8,501 nt of DNA. Origin: an uncultured Planctomycetaceae bacterium (GTDB lineage: Bacteria > Planctomycetota > Planctomycetia > Pirellulales > UBA1268). The notes under the pieces were generated by a model, which worked only from the letters and a program-made list of their open reading frames with translations, was not told the DNA's origin and made no database searches. Shown one piece after another: positions 1-6,410 of the stretch (position 1 is its first letter; each line of letters starts with the position of its first letter). The position numbers and the translations under genes were made by a program. The stretch is from positions 1 through 8,501 of the forward strand of contig CAISKG010000092.1 of NCBI GenBank assembly GCA_903885855.1, given 5' to 3'.

Positions 1-1
1 G

Positions 2-13
2 CTGTGGACACAG
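2..13. repeat. Short inverted repeat CTGTG-ga-CACAG
   Basis: The two 5-base arms CTGTG and CACAG are perfect and separated by two bases. The two-base loop is too tight for a good RNA hairpin, so if it is functional it is more likely a protein-binding palindrome. It touches the window edge and may be part of a larger element. A chance occurrence is possible. Confidence 0.3.
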
Positions 14-17
14 TGAT

Positions 18-37
18 CCGCCGCCGGATGCGGCGGC
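18..37. repeat. GC-rich inverted repeat
   Basis: The arms CCGCCG (18-23) and CGGCGG (31-36) pair perfectly around a 7-base loop. An alternative register pairs 20-25 with 32-37. Repeats of CCG are common by chance in this composition, so the case rests mainly on its position inside a row of hairpins. Confidence 0.35.
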
Positions 38-38
38 A

Positions 39-74
39 GGCACCCGTGAAAAACCTTGGCTTTTTCAGGGTGCC
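39..74 (-). terminator. Long hairpin with A5/T5 arms, possible terminator
   Basis: The arm GGCACCC (39-45) pairs with GGGTGCC (68-74). After a single bulged G at 46, TGAAAAA (47-53) pairs with TTTTTCA (61-67), giving 14 base pairs around a 7-base loop. It lies about 45 to 80 bases past the oxidase stop, so on the minus strand it is suitably placed as a terminator or 3'-end stabilising structure. It is not a textbook intrinsic terminator, because the T run sits in the 3' arm and a GC-rich base follows it. Its left arm resembles that of the neighbouring hairpin (CACCCGTGAAAAAC against CACACGTGGAAAAAG), so the two look like diverged copies. Confidence 0.45.
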
Positions 75-78
75 CACA

Positions 79-111
79 CGTGGAAAAAGGTCATGGATGA
101 CTTTTTCCACG
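79..111 (-). terminator. Perfect 11-bp hairpin just past the oxidase stop, possible terminator
   Basis: CGTGGAAAAAG (79-89) is perfectly complementary to CTTTTTCCACG (101-111), with an 11-base loop. It begins five bases after the oxidase stop codon on the minus strand, which fits termination or 3'-end protection of the five-gene transcript. Inside it, GTCAT and ATGAC can also pair in a shifted register. Because the T5 run lies inside the stem, intrinsic termination is uncertain. The arms also match the bacterial DnaA box (TTATCCACA) at 7 of 9 positions, in opposite orientations, so protein binding is an alternative. Confidence 0.5.
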
Positions 112-116
112 GACAG

Positions 117-1277
117 TCAGCCGCGGGGCCGTCGGTCAGCCGCGGCGTCGAATCGCCCCGGGGCGAGGAAGCCGATCGGCGCGTGCGAGCGCCCCTCGAG
201 GGCGAGGTCGGCGAGGATCGGCCCGACGGCGCTTGCGAACTTGAAGCCGTGGCCGGAAAAGCCCGCCGCCACCGCCACGCGGGGCGCGTCGGGATGGAGG
301 CCGATCACGAAGTGGGCGTCGGGGGTCATCGTGTAGAGGCAGGCGGCATGGCGCACGAGATCGTGGCCGAGGCGCGGCAGCCGGGCCCGGGCCACCGCCG
401 CCACGCCCGCCTCCTCGGCCGCGTCGAGGCCACGGTCGACGGAAAGCGGGTCGGCCACGGTCGCTCCGCCGCTGTGCTCGGCGATCTTCACGCCGTCGGC
501 GTCGAGCGCGGGGAAGCCGTAGTGGAAGCCGGCGGGGGTGTCGAAGGCGAAGCAGGGGAGGCGCCCCGCGGCGAAGGCGGCCGCGGCGGCGGGGGGCGGG
601 CGGTACCAGAACAGCGACTTGCGCAGCACGCGGAAGGGAATCCGCGGCAGCCGCACGAGGTGTTCGGCCCAGGCGCCGGGCGTGATCACGAGCCGGTCGG
701 CGTGGAAGGAGCCCCGGTCGGTCTCCACCGCCACGCCGTCGGGCCCGGCCCGCCAAGCCTGCACGGTCACGCCCGCCTCGAGGCGCGCCCCACGGCGCCG
801 GGCCAGCGCCGCGAAGGCGCGGATGCATTCCTCCACCAGCAGGTAGCCCGCCCCGGGCTCCCAGACGGCGATCCAGTCGTCGTCGAGGCGGATCTCGGGC
901 CAGCGGGCCGCCGCCTCGACGGCCGGGAGCCGCTCCACGTCGAGGCGGTGGAGCGCCGCCGCGTGGAGCGCGCCGGCCACCGCCTCGCTCCCGGGAAGCC
1001 CGCCCAGGAGCAGGCCGCAGGGGACGAGGAGCCGCGTTTCCGACGCCGCCTCCAGGTCGCGCCAGCCGCGGTAGGCCTCGTGGAGCAGCGGGACGTAGTC
1101 GGGGTGCTCGAAGTAGGCGCGGCGGATGAGCCGCGTGGCGCCGTGCGAGCTGCCGCGGTCGTGCGGCACGCCGAAGCGATCGAGCGCGAGCACCGCCGCG
1201 CCCCGCCCGGCGAGCGCCGCCGCCGCCGCGGCGCCCATGGCGCCGGATCCGATCACGATCACGTCGGCGTGCGGCAC
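117..1277 (-). CDS. FAD-dependent sarcosine / N-methyl amino acid oxidase-like protein
   Basis: This 386-residue protein belongs to the DAO-type flavoenzymes, close to monomeric sarcosine oxidase and N-methyltryptophan oxidase. These oxidise N-methyl or secondary amino acids with oxygen, giving an imine (then aldehyde or keto acid) and hydrogen peroxide. The Rossmann FAD motif GSGAMG is at 10-15, with D33 ending the second strand. H45 and R49 lie in GSSHGATR, Y253 in FHYGFP, K264 and H268 in VKIAEH, C313 in ACLYTMTPD, and K346 in GFSGHGFKF. These match the Bacillus enzyme's H45, R49, Y254, K265, H269, C315 (covalent FAD) and K348 to within two residues. There is no signal peptide, so it is cytoplasmic. 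The start is GTG; it sits just before the first beta strand and no better start is visible. The gene is last in the minus-strand series, 39 bases after the exported protein. Family assignment is firm, but the substrate is not (sarcosine, N-methyltryptophan, pipecolate or another). Confidence 0.9.
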   Translation of the reverse strand: MPHADVIVIGSGAMGAAAAAALAGRGAAVLALDRFGVPHDRGSSHGATRLIRRAYFEHPDYVPLLHEAYRGWRDLEAASETRLLVPCGLLLGGLPGSEAVAGALHAAALHRLDVERLPAVEAAARWPEIRLDDDWIAVWEPGAGYLLVEECIRAFAALARRRGARLEAGVTVQAWRAGPDGVAVETDRGSFHADRLVITPGAWAEHLVRLPRIPFRVLRKSLFWYRPPPAAAAAFAAGRLPCFAFDTPAGFHYGFPALDADGVKIAEHSGGATVADPLSVDRGLDAAEEAGVAAVARARLPRLGHDLVRHAACLYTMTPDAHFVIGLHPDAPRVAVAAGFSGHGFKFASAVGPILADLALEGRSHAPIGFLAPGRFDAAADRRPRG

Positions 1278-1316
1278 GGGGTGGTGTCGGCTCTGGCTGA
1301 TGGAGTCGGCGGGGCG

Positions 1317-3404
1317 CTACTTGACCGTGGGCCCCGCGGCGCGGGTGTCGGCGGTGCCGGAGGCCTCGTCGGCCGGGGTGGCCGGCTCGGCGGCGTCGCC
1401 CCCGGAGGAGAGCGCGGGCTCGCCGCCGTCCCACAGCGACGCCCCCACGAACATCCAGCCCTCCGGCACGGTCTGCATCGACATCCCCGCGGTGCCGAAG
1501 TAGCCCGCGATGCGCTCGAACTCGGGCAGCTTCGTGCCGTCGATCCGCGGGGCGCGGGGGCCCTTGGGCTTCTTGCCGAACCCGCTGCCCGGATTGTCGC
1601 GGGCGTCGAGAAGCGCGTTGGCCAGCCGGCCGGTGAGGCTCTTGTTCTCCGGCCCCTTGCCGGCGCGGAGGAGCTCGTAGGTGGGGCGGACCATCGACGC
1701 GGTGCGCGCGAAGGTGCGCATCGCCACGTCGCCGGGGAGGAGCGCGGCGAGCTGCTCCACCGCCTCGCGGTAATCGGCCCGCTCCTCGAAGGGAGGGGCC
1801 TTGCCGTCGAGCACCTTCTCGAGGATGTCGCGGTGCGAGGCGATGAGGACGTGGCCTTTGGCCACCGCCACCGCGCCGTTGGGGAAGGCGGACGTCTCGG
1901 CATCGCCGCCGAGCGAGCCGCGCGGGCGGTCGTCGTCGTCCTCGGCGGTGCGCACGCGCGTCGAGCGGCCGGCCTTGCCCTCCTCGTCGGGCACCGTCTC
2001 CCAGATCACGTGGCCGCCGTACTCGACGCGCTTCGTGTTGGCCTCGGTGGCCATGCTCTTGGCGATCGTCTCGGCGACCGTCTCGGGGTCGGTCGTCTCC
2101 AGCGCGATGAGCGTCCGCTCGCAGTCGACGTCGTAGGGGGTGACGCTGTCGCCGGCCACGCACAGCGCGCCGGCGAGGTGGCGGATGAGGTCGTTCTCCA
2201 CGTCGATCTGGGGCCCGTCGGGATCCTCCTTGAGGCTCGAGATCACGTCGTCGAAGACGCCCGGCTCGCCGACCATGTCGTCGACGAGCGGCTCGAGGGC
2301 CCGGAACACCGCCGGCAGGTCCCAGCGGAGGCCCATCCAGTTGGCCGCGTCGCCCGGCACCCAGGGGGGCGGGGTGATCGCCGGCACGTTGGGGAAGTCG
2401 AGGATCCGCGCCGCCTTCTCGTAGCGCCCCTCGCCGGAGGTCGAGGTGGCGGGGGCGTAGACGAGCGTGTTGTGGCGCAGGTCGACGCGCCCCTCGCCGA
2501 AGAAGATCGTGCCCCCGGCGCCGCGGATGCAGTCGAAGCCGTTGCGGCGTGCCATCTCCAGGTAGTCGACCGGCTTGCGCTTGGAGGGCTTCTTGGGGGC
2601 GGGGCGGTCGCGGCGCCGGGCCTCGGCGAAGGCGAGGGGATCGACGAACCACCGGCCGGTGGCGACGCCGGCCGGCACGTCGGCGCCGGTCTTCTCCATG
2701 ATCGTGCGGAAGGCCTCGAGCGAATCGAGGCAGTCGTCGCGGCCGGCCGCGAGGTGGGGGAGCGTGGCGGCTACCGCGGCGGCGTCGGTGCCCGCCACGA
2801 GGGCGCCGGGCGCGACGGCGTACGCGAGGCGCCGCGGCGCCGGCGGGACCGGAGGCGCCGCCTCCCCCTCCCGGGGCTCGAGCGGCGGGAGCTCGAAGGC
2901 CGTGATCCCCTCCGGCCCGGCGACGCGTTTGCCCCCCTTCTCCCCGAGGCGCGCGTAGACCTTCTCGAGGAGGGCCGGCACCTCGGCGTCGTGCCCGGTG
3001 GTGTCGACCAGCAGCAGGCCGGCGAGCTTGCCCTCGGCCCCCTCCACCGCGGCGGCCACGATCTCGCCGCCGTTGACGCCGGAAAGTTCCTTGGGCGTGA
3101 TGCCGAAGCCGAGGCGGTCTCCGGCGACGCTCGAACGCTTCTCGTCGAGGGCGTCGTAGAAATCCTGCATGGCGGGCTCGTCGAACAGCCGGCCGAGCGC
3201 GGAGCGGTCGAAGCGCTCGCGGAAGGCCGCCGCATCGGCGGCGCTGGCCCACGCGCGGGTCGTCGCCGGAAGCACCTTCTCGCTGGGGGCGAAGCCGGCC
3301 CCCGCCGCCGCCGAGGCGACGCCCACGGCGACCAGCAGCGCCCCGAGCGTGCACCACCCGTCCCACGGCATCCCTGCCGCACCGCCCCGCCTGCGTCCTG
3401 CCAC
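1317..3404 (-). CDS. Large exported protein of unknown function, planctomycete-type family
   Basis: With the GTG start at 3404 this is 695 residues. It opens with MAGRRRGG and a hydrophobic stretch at about 19-36 (CTLGALLVAVGVASAAAG), a clear export signal, probably cleaved near 34-38. The mature part has helical and beta-rich blocks: LGFGITPKELSGV at 98-110, YLEMARRNGFDCIRGAGG at 281-298, a WD pair at 361-362, GPQIDVENDL at 397-406, and LPEFERIAGYFGTAGMS near 626-642. A Pro/Lys-rich linker lies at 268-279, an acidic stretch at 487-492, and a disordered Gly/Ala/Pro/Thr tail covers the last 35 residues. I see no catalytic motif. The pattern recalls DUF3352-like proteins of planctomycetes, but that name is from memory and tentative. 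The GTG start is preferred over ATG at 3371 because GAGGG lies five bases before it and it adds the basic n-region. It sits between the amidase and the oxidase on the same strand. Confidence 0.8.
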   Translation of the reverse strand: MAGRRRGGAAGMPWDGWCTLGALLVAVGVASAAAGAGFAPSEKVLPATTRAWASAADAAAFRERFDRSALGRLFDEPAMQDFYDALDEKRSSVAGDRLGFGITPKELSGVNGGEIVAAAVEGAEGKLAGLLLVDTTGHDAEVPALLEKVYARLGEKGGKRVAGPEGITAFELPPLEPREGEAAPPVPPAPRRLAYAVAPGALVAGTDAAAVAATLPHLAAGRDDCLDSLEAFRTIMEKTGADVPAGVATGRWFVDPLAFAEARRRDRPAPKKPSKRKPVDYLEMARRNGFDCIRGAGGTIFFGEGRVDLRHNTLVYAPATSTSGEGRYEKAARILDFPNVPAITPPPWVPGDAANWMGLRWDLPAVFRALEPLVDDMVGEPGVFDDVISSLKEDPDGPQIDVENDLIRHLAGALCVAGDSVTPYDVDCERTLIALETTDPETVAETIAKSMATEANTKRVEYGGHVIWETVPDEEGKAGRSTRVRTAEDDDDRPRGSLGGDAETSAFPNGAVAVAKGHVLIASHRDILEKVLDGKAPPFEERADYREAVEQLAALLPGDVAMRTFARTASMVRPTYELLRAGKGPENKSLTGRLANALLDARDNPGSGFGKKPKGPRAPRIDGTKLPEFERIAGYFGTAGMSMQTVPEGWMFVGASLWDGGEPALSSGGDAAEPATPADEASGTADTRAAGPTVK

Positions 3405-3409
3405 GTGAT

Positions 3410-3414
3410 CCCTC
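3410..3414 (-). promoter_or_regulatory. Ribosome binding site deciding the exported-protein start
   Basis: On the minus strand GAGGG lies five bases before GTG at 3404. The alternative ATG at 3371 has only GGCAGGG directly abutting it, which is badly spaced. An open frame continues upstream to a GTG at 3521, but that extension is a basic, low-complexity sequence that would put about 55 residues before the hydrophobic core. Confidence 0.6.
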
Positions 3415-3440
3415 GCGTGTTGGGTGGATCGGCGCCCCCC

Positions 3441-3463
3441 GACGCCGGCCGGTGCCCGGCGTC
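3441..3463 (-). repeat. Perfect 8-bp hairpin between amidase and exported-protein genes
   Basis: GACGCCGG (3441-3448) pairs with CCGGCGTC (3456-3463) around a 7-base loop. It falls within the 120-base gap after the amidase stop (3525) and before the exported-protein start (3404). No T run follows it on the minus strand, so it is not a classical terminator. It could partly separate the two genes or act in the 5' leader of the second. GC-rich DNA gives such repeats by chance fairly often. Confidence 0.35.
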
Positions 3464-3524
3464 TGCCGACGGGGGCACTCCCTGCCTGCCGGGTCCCCTG
3501 GAGGGGCTCTCCGCGGGGCACACC

Positions 3525-4985
3525 TTACCCGTTTTGCCCGAATCGGGCCACACGGATCCCCGCCCCGGCGGCGTCGTCGCCGGGGGGCGCGGCGTCGCCG
3601 TATCCCGGCGCCAGACGGCGCCACGGTCGGGCCTCCTCGAGGTCCCACGCCACCGCCAGGAGGTCGGCCTCGCCGAACATCGACCCCACCAACTGCACGC
3701 CGATCGGCAGCCCGGCGGCGGAGAGCCCGGCCGGCAGGCTCACCGCCGGCAGTCCCACCAGATTCACCAGCGCCGTGAAGGCCCCGAGCCGTGCCGCCTC
3801 CAGGAACGCGTCGCGCGGCGCGAGGCCCGCCAGCGCCCCCACGCGCGGCGCGGTCACCGCCACCGTCGGCATCAGCCAGGCGTCGGCCGTGGCGAAGGCC
3901 GGCGCGAAGGTGGCCAGGAGCCGGTCGAAGCGGGCGGCCACGTCGAGGCCCGCGCGCCGGTTGGCCAGCGCCCCCTCGTGGAGCCAGCGCGTCACCGGCT
4001 GCGCGCGGCTCCAGCGCACCAGCGGCATCCCGCCGATGAGATCCTGCCAGAGGGGGAGGAAGTCGTCGATCGCGGTGTCGGGCAGCGACCCCTCCTCGAC
4101 GGAGTGCCCGAGGCGCTCGAGGAGGCGCGCCGTCTCGCGCACCGCGGCGGCCACCTCGGGGGCGGTGTCGGTGACGCGGCTCTCGAGCGTCATCCGGAAA
4201 CGCAGGCGGGGGCTCCGCGCCGGGCGCTCGGCGAAGGGGCGCGCCGGGGGCGGGGCCCAGTGCGTGCGGCCGGTGTCGATGCCCGCCATGACGTCGAGCA
4301 GCGCCGCGGCGTCGGAGACCGTGCGGGCCATCGGCCCCGACGTGTAGAGGATACGCCGGTCGGGGAGGCCGAAGAGGTTGGGGATCCGGCCGCTCGAGGG
4401 CTTGATCCCCACCAGCCCGCAGTAGGACGAGGGGATGCGGATCGACCCGGCGCCGTCCGACCCCTGGGCCAGCGGCAGCAGCCCCGCCGCCACCGCCGCC
4501 CCCGACCCGCCGCTCGACCCGCCGGAGGTACGGGAGGGATCCCAGGGATTGCGCGTCGGGGGGTGGATGTCGGGCTCGGTGAAGGGCAGCGCCCCCAGCT
4601 CGCTGGTGGCGAGCTTGCCCACGATCACGAACCCCGCCCGCCGCAGGACGCGCACGTCGCGGTCGTCGAAGGGGAGGGGGATCCGCGGCAGCGCACGCGA
4701 GCCGAAGCGCGTGGTGCGGAAGCGGACGACGTTGAGATCCTTGATTCCGATCGGCACCCCGTGGAACGGGGGCAGGGGCCGGCCGGAGGCGCGGAGGCGG
4801 TCCTTGCGGCGGGCCTGGGCCAGCGCGTCGTCGTACACCGTCACGAACGACGACAGGCCCCCGTCGAGGCGATGGATCCGCTCGAGGAACGCTTCCACCA
4901 CCTCGGCGCTCGATACCGCCCCGTCGCGGATCCAGGCTGCGAGCTCCAGGGCCCCGGCGGCGTGGAGGGGAGGGTGGTCGGGCAT
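3525..4985 (-). CDS. Amidase-signature family hydrolase
   Basis: This 486-residue protein hydrolyses a carboxamide or related C-N bond using the Ser-cisSer-Lys triad of the amidase signature family. The triad is visible: K82 in GVPIGIKDLN, cis-Ser S157 in TSGGSSGGSGAA, and nucleophile S181 in GSDGAGSIRIPSS, with the family's usual 24-residue spacing between the serines. GLVGIKPSSGR follows at 190-200. There is no signal peptide, so it is cytoplasmic. The length is typical, with an extra Gly/Ala/Asp-rich tail of about 30 residues. The ATG start has GAGG six bases upstream. It follows the permease by 24 bases and is probably co-transcribed with the transporter. No gatB or gatC is beside it and it lacks features that would single out GatA, so a general amidase is more likely than a tRNA amidotransferase subunit. 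The nucleophile region recalls 6-aminohexanoate cyclic-dimer hydrolase-type amidases, but the substrate cannot be read from sequence. Confidence 0.92.
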   Translation of the reverse strand: MPDHPPLHAAGALELAAWIRDGAVSSAEVVEAFLERIHRLDGGLSSFVTVYDDALAQARRKDRLRASGRPLPPFHGVPIGIKDLNVVRFRTTRFGSRALPRIPLPFDDRDVRVLRRAGFVIVGKLATSELGALPFTEPDIHPPTRNPWDPSRTSGGSSGGSGAAVAAGLLPLAQGSDGAGSIRIPSSYCGLVGIKPSSGRIPNLFGLPDRRILYTSGPMARTVSDAAALLDVMAGIDTGRTHWAPPPARPFAERPARSPRLRFRMTLESRVTDTAPEVAAAVRETARLLERLGHSVEEGSLPDTAIDDFLPLWQDLIGGMPLVRWSRAQPVTRWLHEGALANRRAGLDVAARFDRLLATFAPAFATADAWLMPTVAVTAPRVGALAGLAPRDAFLEAARLGAFTALVNLVGLPAVSLPAGLSAAGLPIGVQLVGSMFGEADLLAVAWDLEEARPWRRLAPGYGDAAPPGDDAAGAGIRVARFGQNG

Positions 4986-5009
4986 GGCGTGCCTCGCGGC
5001 GGGCGCGGC

Positions 5010-6410
5010 TCAGGGATCACGGCGCGAGAAGATCGCGCAGGCCAGTCCCAGGTAGGCGACGGTGTGGAGGAGCGACAGCCCCACGCCGCTCTGCCAGGAG
5101 AAGTCGTCGCTCTCCATCAGCGCCCGGAACGGCCCGGAGACGGCGTAGTCGCGCATCAGCTGGCGGTCGACGAGGTTGTCGAGATCCTCGGTGTGCGGCA
5201 GGACGGCGTACACCGCCGCCGTCACGCGCCCGAGCGTCGTGCGGTGCAGCGGCGTGCGCCCCGGCCGCGGCGCCGCCTGGGGCTCGGGCGCGCGGCCGCG
5301 GAGGGTGTCGGCGAAGCGCATCGGCCGCGGCTTGCCCACGCTCTCCTCGCGGATCCGGCTCTCCACCACCTGGTTGTGGAGCTGGCCGGCGATGAACAGC
5401 ACCGCCCAGTAGGCCACGGTCACCAACAGCGCCGAGGTGACGCTCCGCGTGATCACCCCCGCCAGCACGCTCACGGCCAGCAGGAGCGCGAAGAACACCA
5501 GCAGGCTCGGCAGCGCCAGGAGGATGCCGGCCGAGCGGATGCCGGCGAGGATCCAGGTGATCGCCCACACCGCCCCCACCAGGAGCCCGAGCAGCCCGGC
5601 CACCAGAAGCAGCGCGCCGATGTACTTGAAGACCAGCAGCTGCCAGCGCTGGATGGGGCGCACCAGCAGCAGCTCGAGCGTGCCCTTGCGGACCATGTTG
5701 GGGACGAAGGCCGCCGTCACCGCCACGCACACCAACAGCAGGATCGTGCCGCCGATGCCCGTGGCCAGGAGCTTCTGGAGGATCAGCACCTCCAGGCCCA
5801 GCGGCGCGCCCCGCTCGCCGGTCATCGGCAGCGTGCCGCCGAGGAGGGTGAAGGAATGCATCCAGAGCATCTTCAGGTCGCGCCCCGGCGCCACCTCCAG
5901 CCGCCAGGTCTGCGACCCCACGCGGCGCGCCCAGTCGGAGCCGGTCTCCTCGATGGCCGTCACGCGCCACAGCTCGCCGTCGGCGATGCGGCCGAAGCGC
6001 TCCGCGATCTCCGCGTCGCCGGCCGGCGGCACGACCAGGGGCACGAAGGTGCGCGTCAGCGTCAGCCGCCAGGGGGAGCCGGGCAGGTCGGCCCCCTCGG
6101 GCTCCGCCCCGGTCGCCTGGTAGACCGCCCCTTCGAGGCGTCCGGCGACGTCGGTGAGGGGCTGGTTGGCCAGGTCGAACCCCGACAGGTCGGCGGCCAT
6201 CGCCCGGGCCGCGAGTTCCAGGTATTGCTTCCCGCCGGGGAGCGCCTCGATGCGTCCGGTGAGCGCCACGGCGAAGAGCGCCACGATCGCCAGCAGCAGC
6301 AGGTAGAGGACGCGCGCGTCGAGGAACTCGCGCCACGTGTCGCGGAGCATCGCGGCGAAGGCACGCGGCGTGGACGGGTGCACCGGCACGCGCGGGGCGG
6401 GGGGCGTCAT
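5010..6410 (-). CDS. ABC-2 type transporter permease
   Basis: This 466-residue inner-membrane protein is the membrane half of the transporter whose ATPase precedes it. Six membrane segments are apparent at about 33-51, 215-237, 258-285, 294-320, 324-343 and 442-461. A large segment, about 52-213, lies between the first and second and should face outside. A second one (344-440), including a Pro/Arg-rich stretch near 371-390, lies between the fifth and sixth. The cytoplasmic piece RKGTLELLLVRPIQR (241-255) is the typical ABC-2 coupling region. The C-terminus FSRRDP fits the positive-inside rule. The ATG start overlaps the ATPase stop by four bases (ATGA), and GGAGGG lies eight bases upstream, inside the ATPase gene, which indicates translational coupling. 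ABC-2 systems mostly export; the cargo is unknown. With one permease gene, the complex is probably a homodimer of permease with two ATPase copies. Confidence 0.9.
   Translation of the reverse strand: MTPPAPRVPVHPSTPRAFAAMLRDTWREFLDARVLYLLLLAIVALFAVALTGRIEALPGGKQYLELAARAMAADLSGFDLANQPLTDVAGRLEGAVYQATGAEPEGADLPGSPWRLTLTRTFVPLVVPPAGDAEIAERFGRIADGELWRVTAIEETGSDWARRVGSQTWRLEVAPGRDLKMLWMHSFTLLGGTLPMTGERGAPLGLEVLILQKLLATGIGGTILLLVCVAVTAAFVPNMVRKGTLELLLVRPIQRWQLLVFKYIGALLLVAGLLGLLVGAVWAITWILAGIRSAGILLALPSLLVFFALLLAVSVLAGVITRSVTSALLVTVAYWAVLFIAGQLHNQVVESRIREESVGKPRPMRFADTLRGRAPEPQAAPRPGRTPLHRTTLGRVTAAVYAVLPHTEDLDNLVDRQLMRDYAVSGPFRALMESDDFSWQSGVGLSLLHTVAYLGLACAIFSRRDP

Larger units (their letters stand above)
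1..116. other. Non-coding intergenic region made of consecutive hairpins
   Basis: This stretch lies downstream of the minus-strand oxidase stop and holds no credible gene. Almost all of it can fold into four consecutive inverted repeats: 2-13, 18-37, 39-74 and 79-111. It is clearly richer in A and T than the rest of the window, with two A5 and two T5 runs that all sit inside stems. It would form the 3' untranslated region of the minus-strand transcript, so transcript termination or 3'-end protection is the simplest role. Because the repeats are symmetric they could equally act on a transcript arriving from the left, or bind protein. The left limit is unknown because the window begins inside it. 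Confidence 0.6.

Noticed and set aside
1..116. CRISPR array or tRNA at the left edge
   Set aside because: Only two diverged related hairpins are present, without identical repeats and unique spacers, and no cloverleaf or tRNA consensus can be drawn.
3563..3585. Perfect 8-base inverted repeat (CCCCGGCG / CGCCGGGG) near the end of the amidase gene
   Set aside because: It lies inside coding sequence for a Gly/Ala/Asp/Pro tail, has no T run, and is made of bases that pair easily by chance in this composition.
136..3648. Minus-strand open frame of 1170 codons in another register
   Set aside because: It is an Arg/Pro/Gly-rich shadow of the oxidase and exported-protein genes, which have recognisable motifs and sensible starts in their own frames.
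3525..4985. Amidase as the GatA subunit of the tRNA amidotransferase
   Set aside because: No gatB or gatC lies nearby and the nucleophile region looks more like general amidases; the family signature alone does not justify the GatA name.
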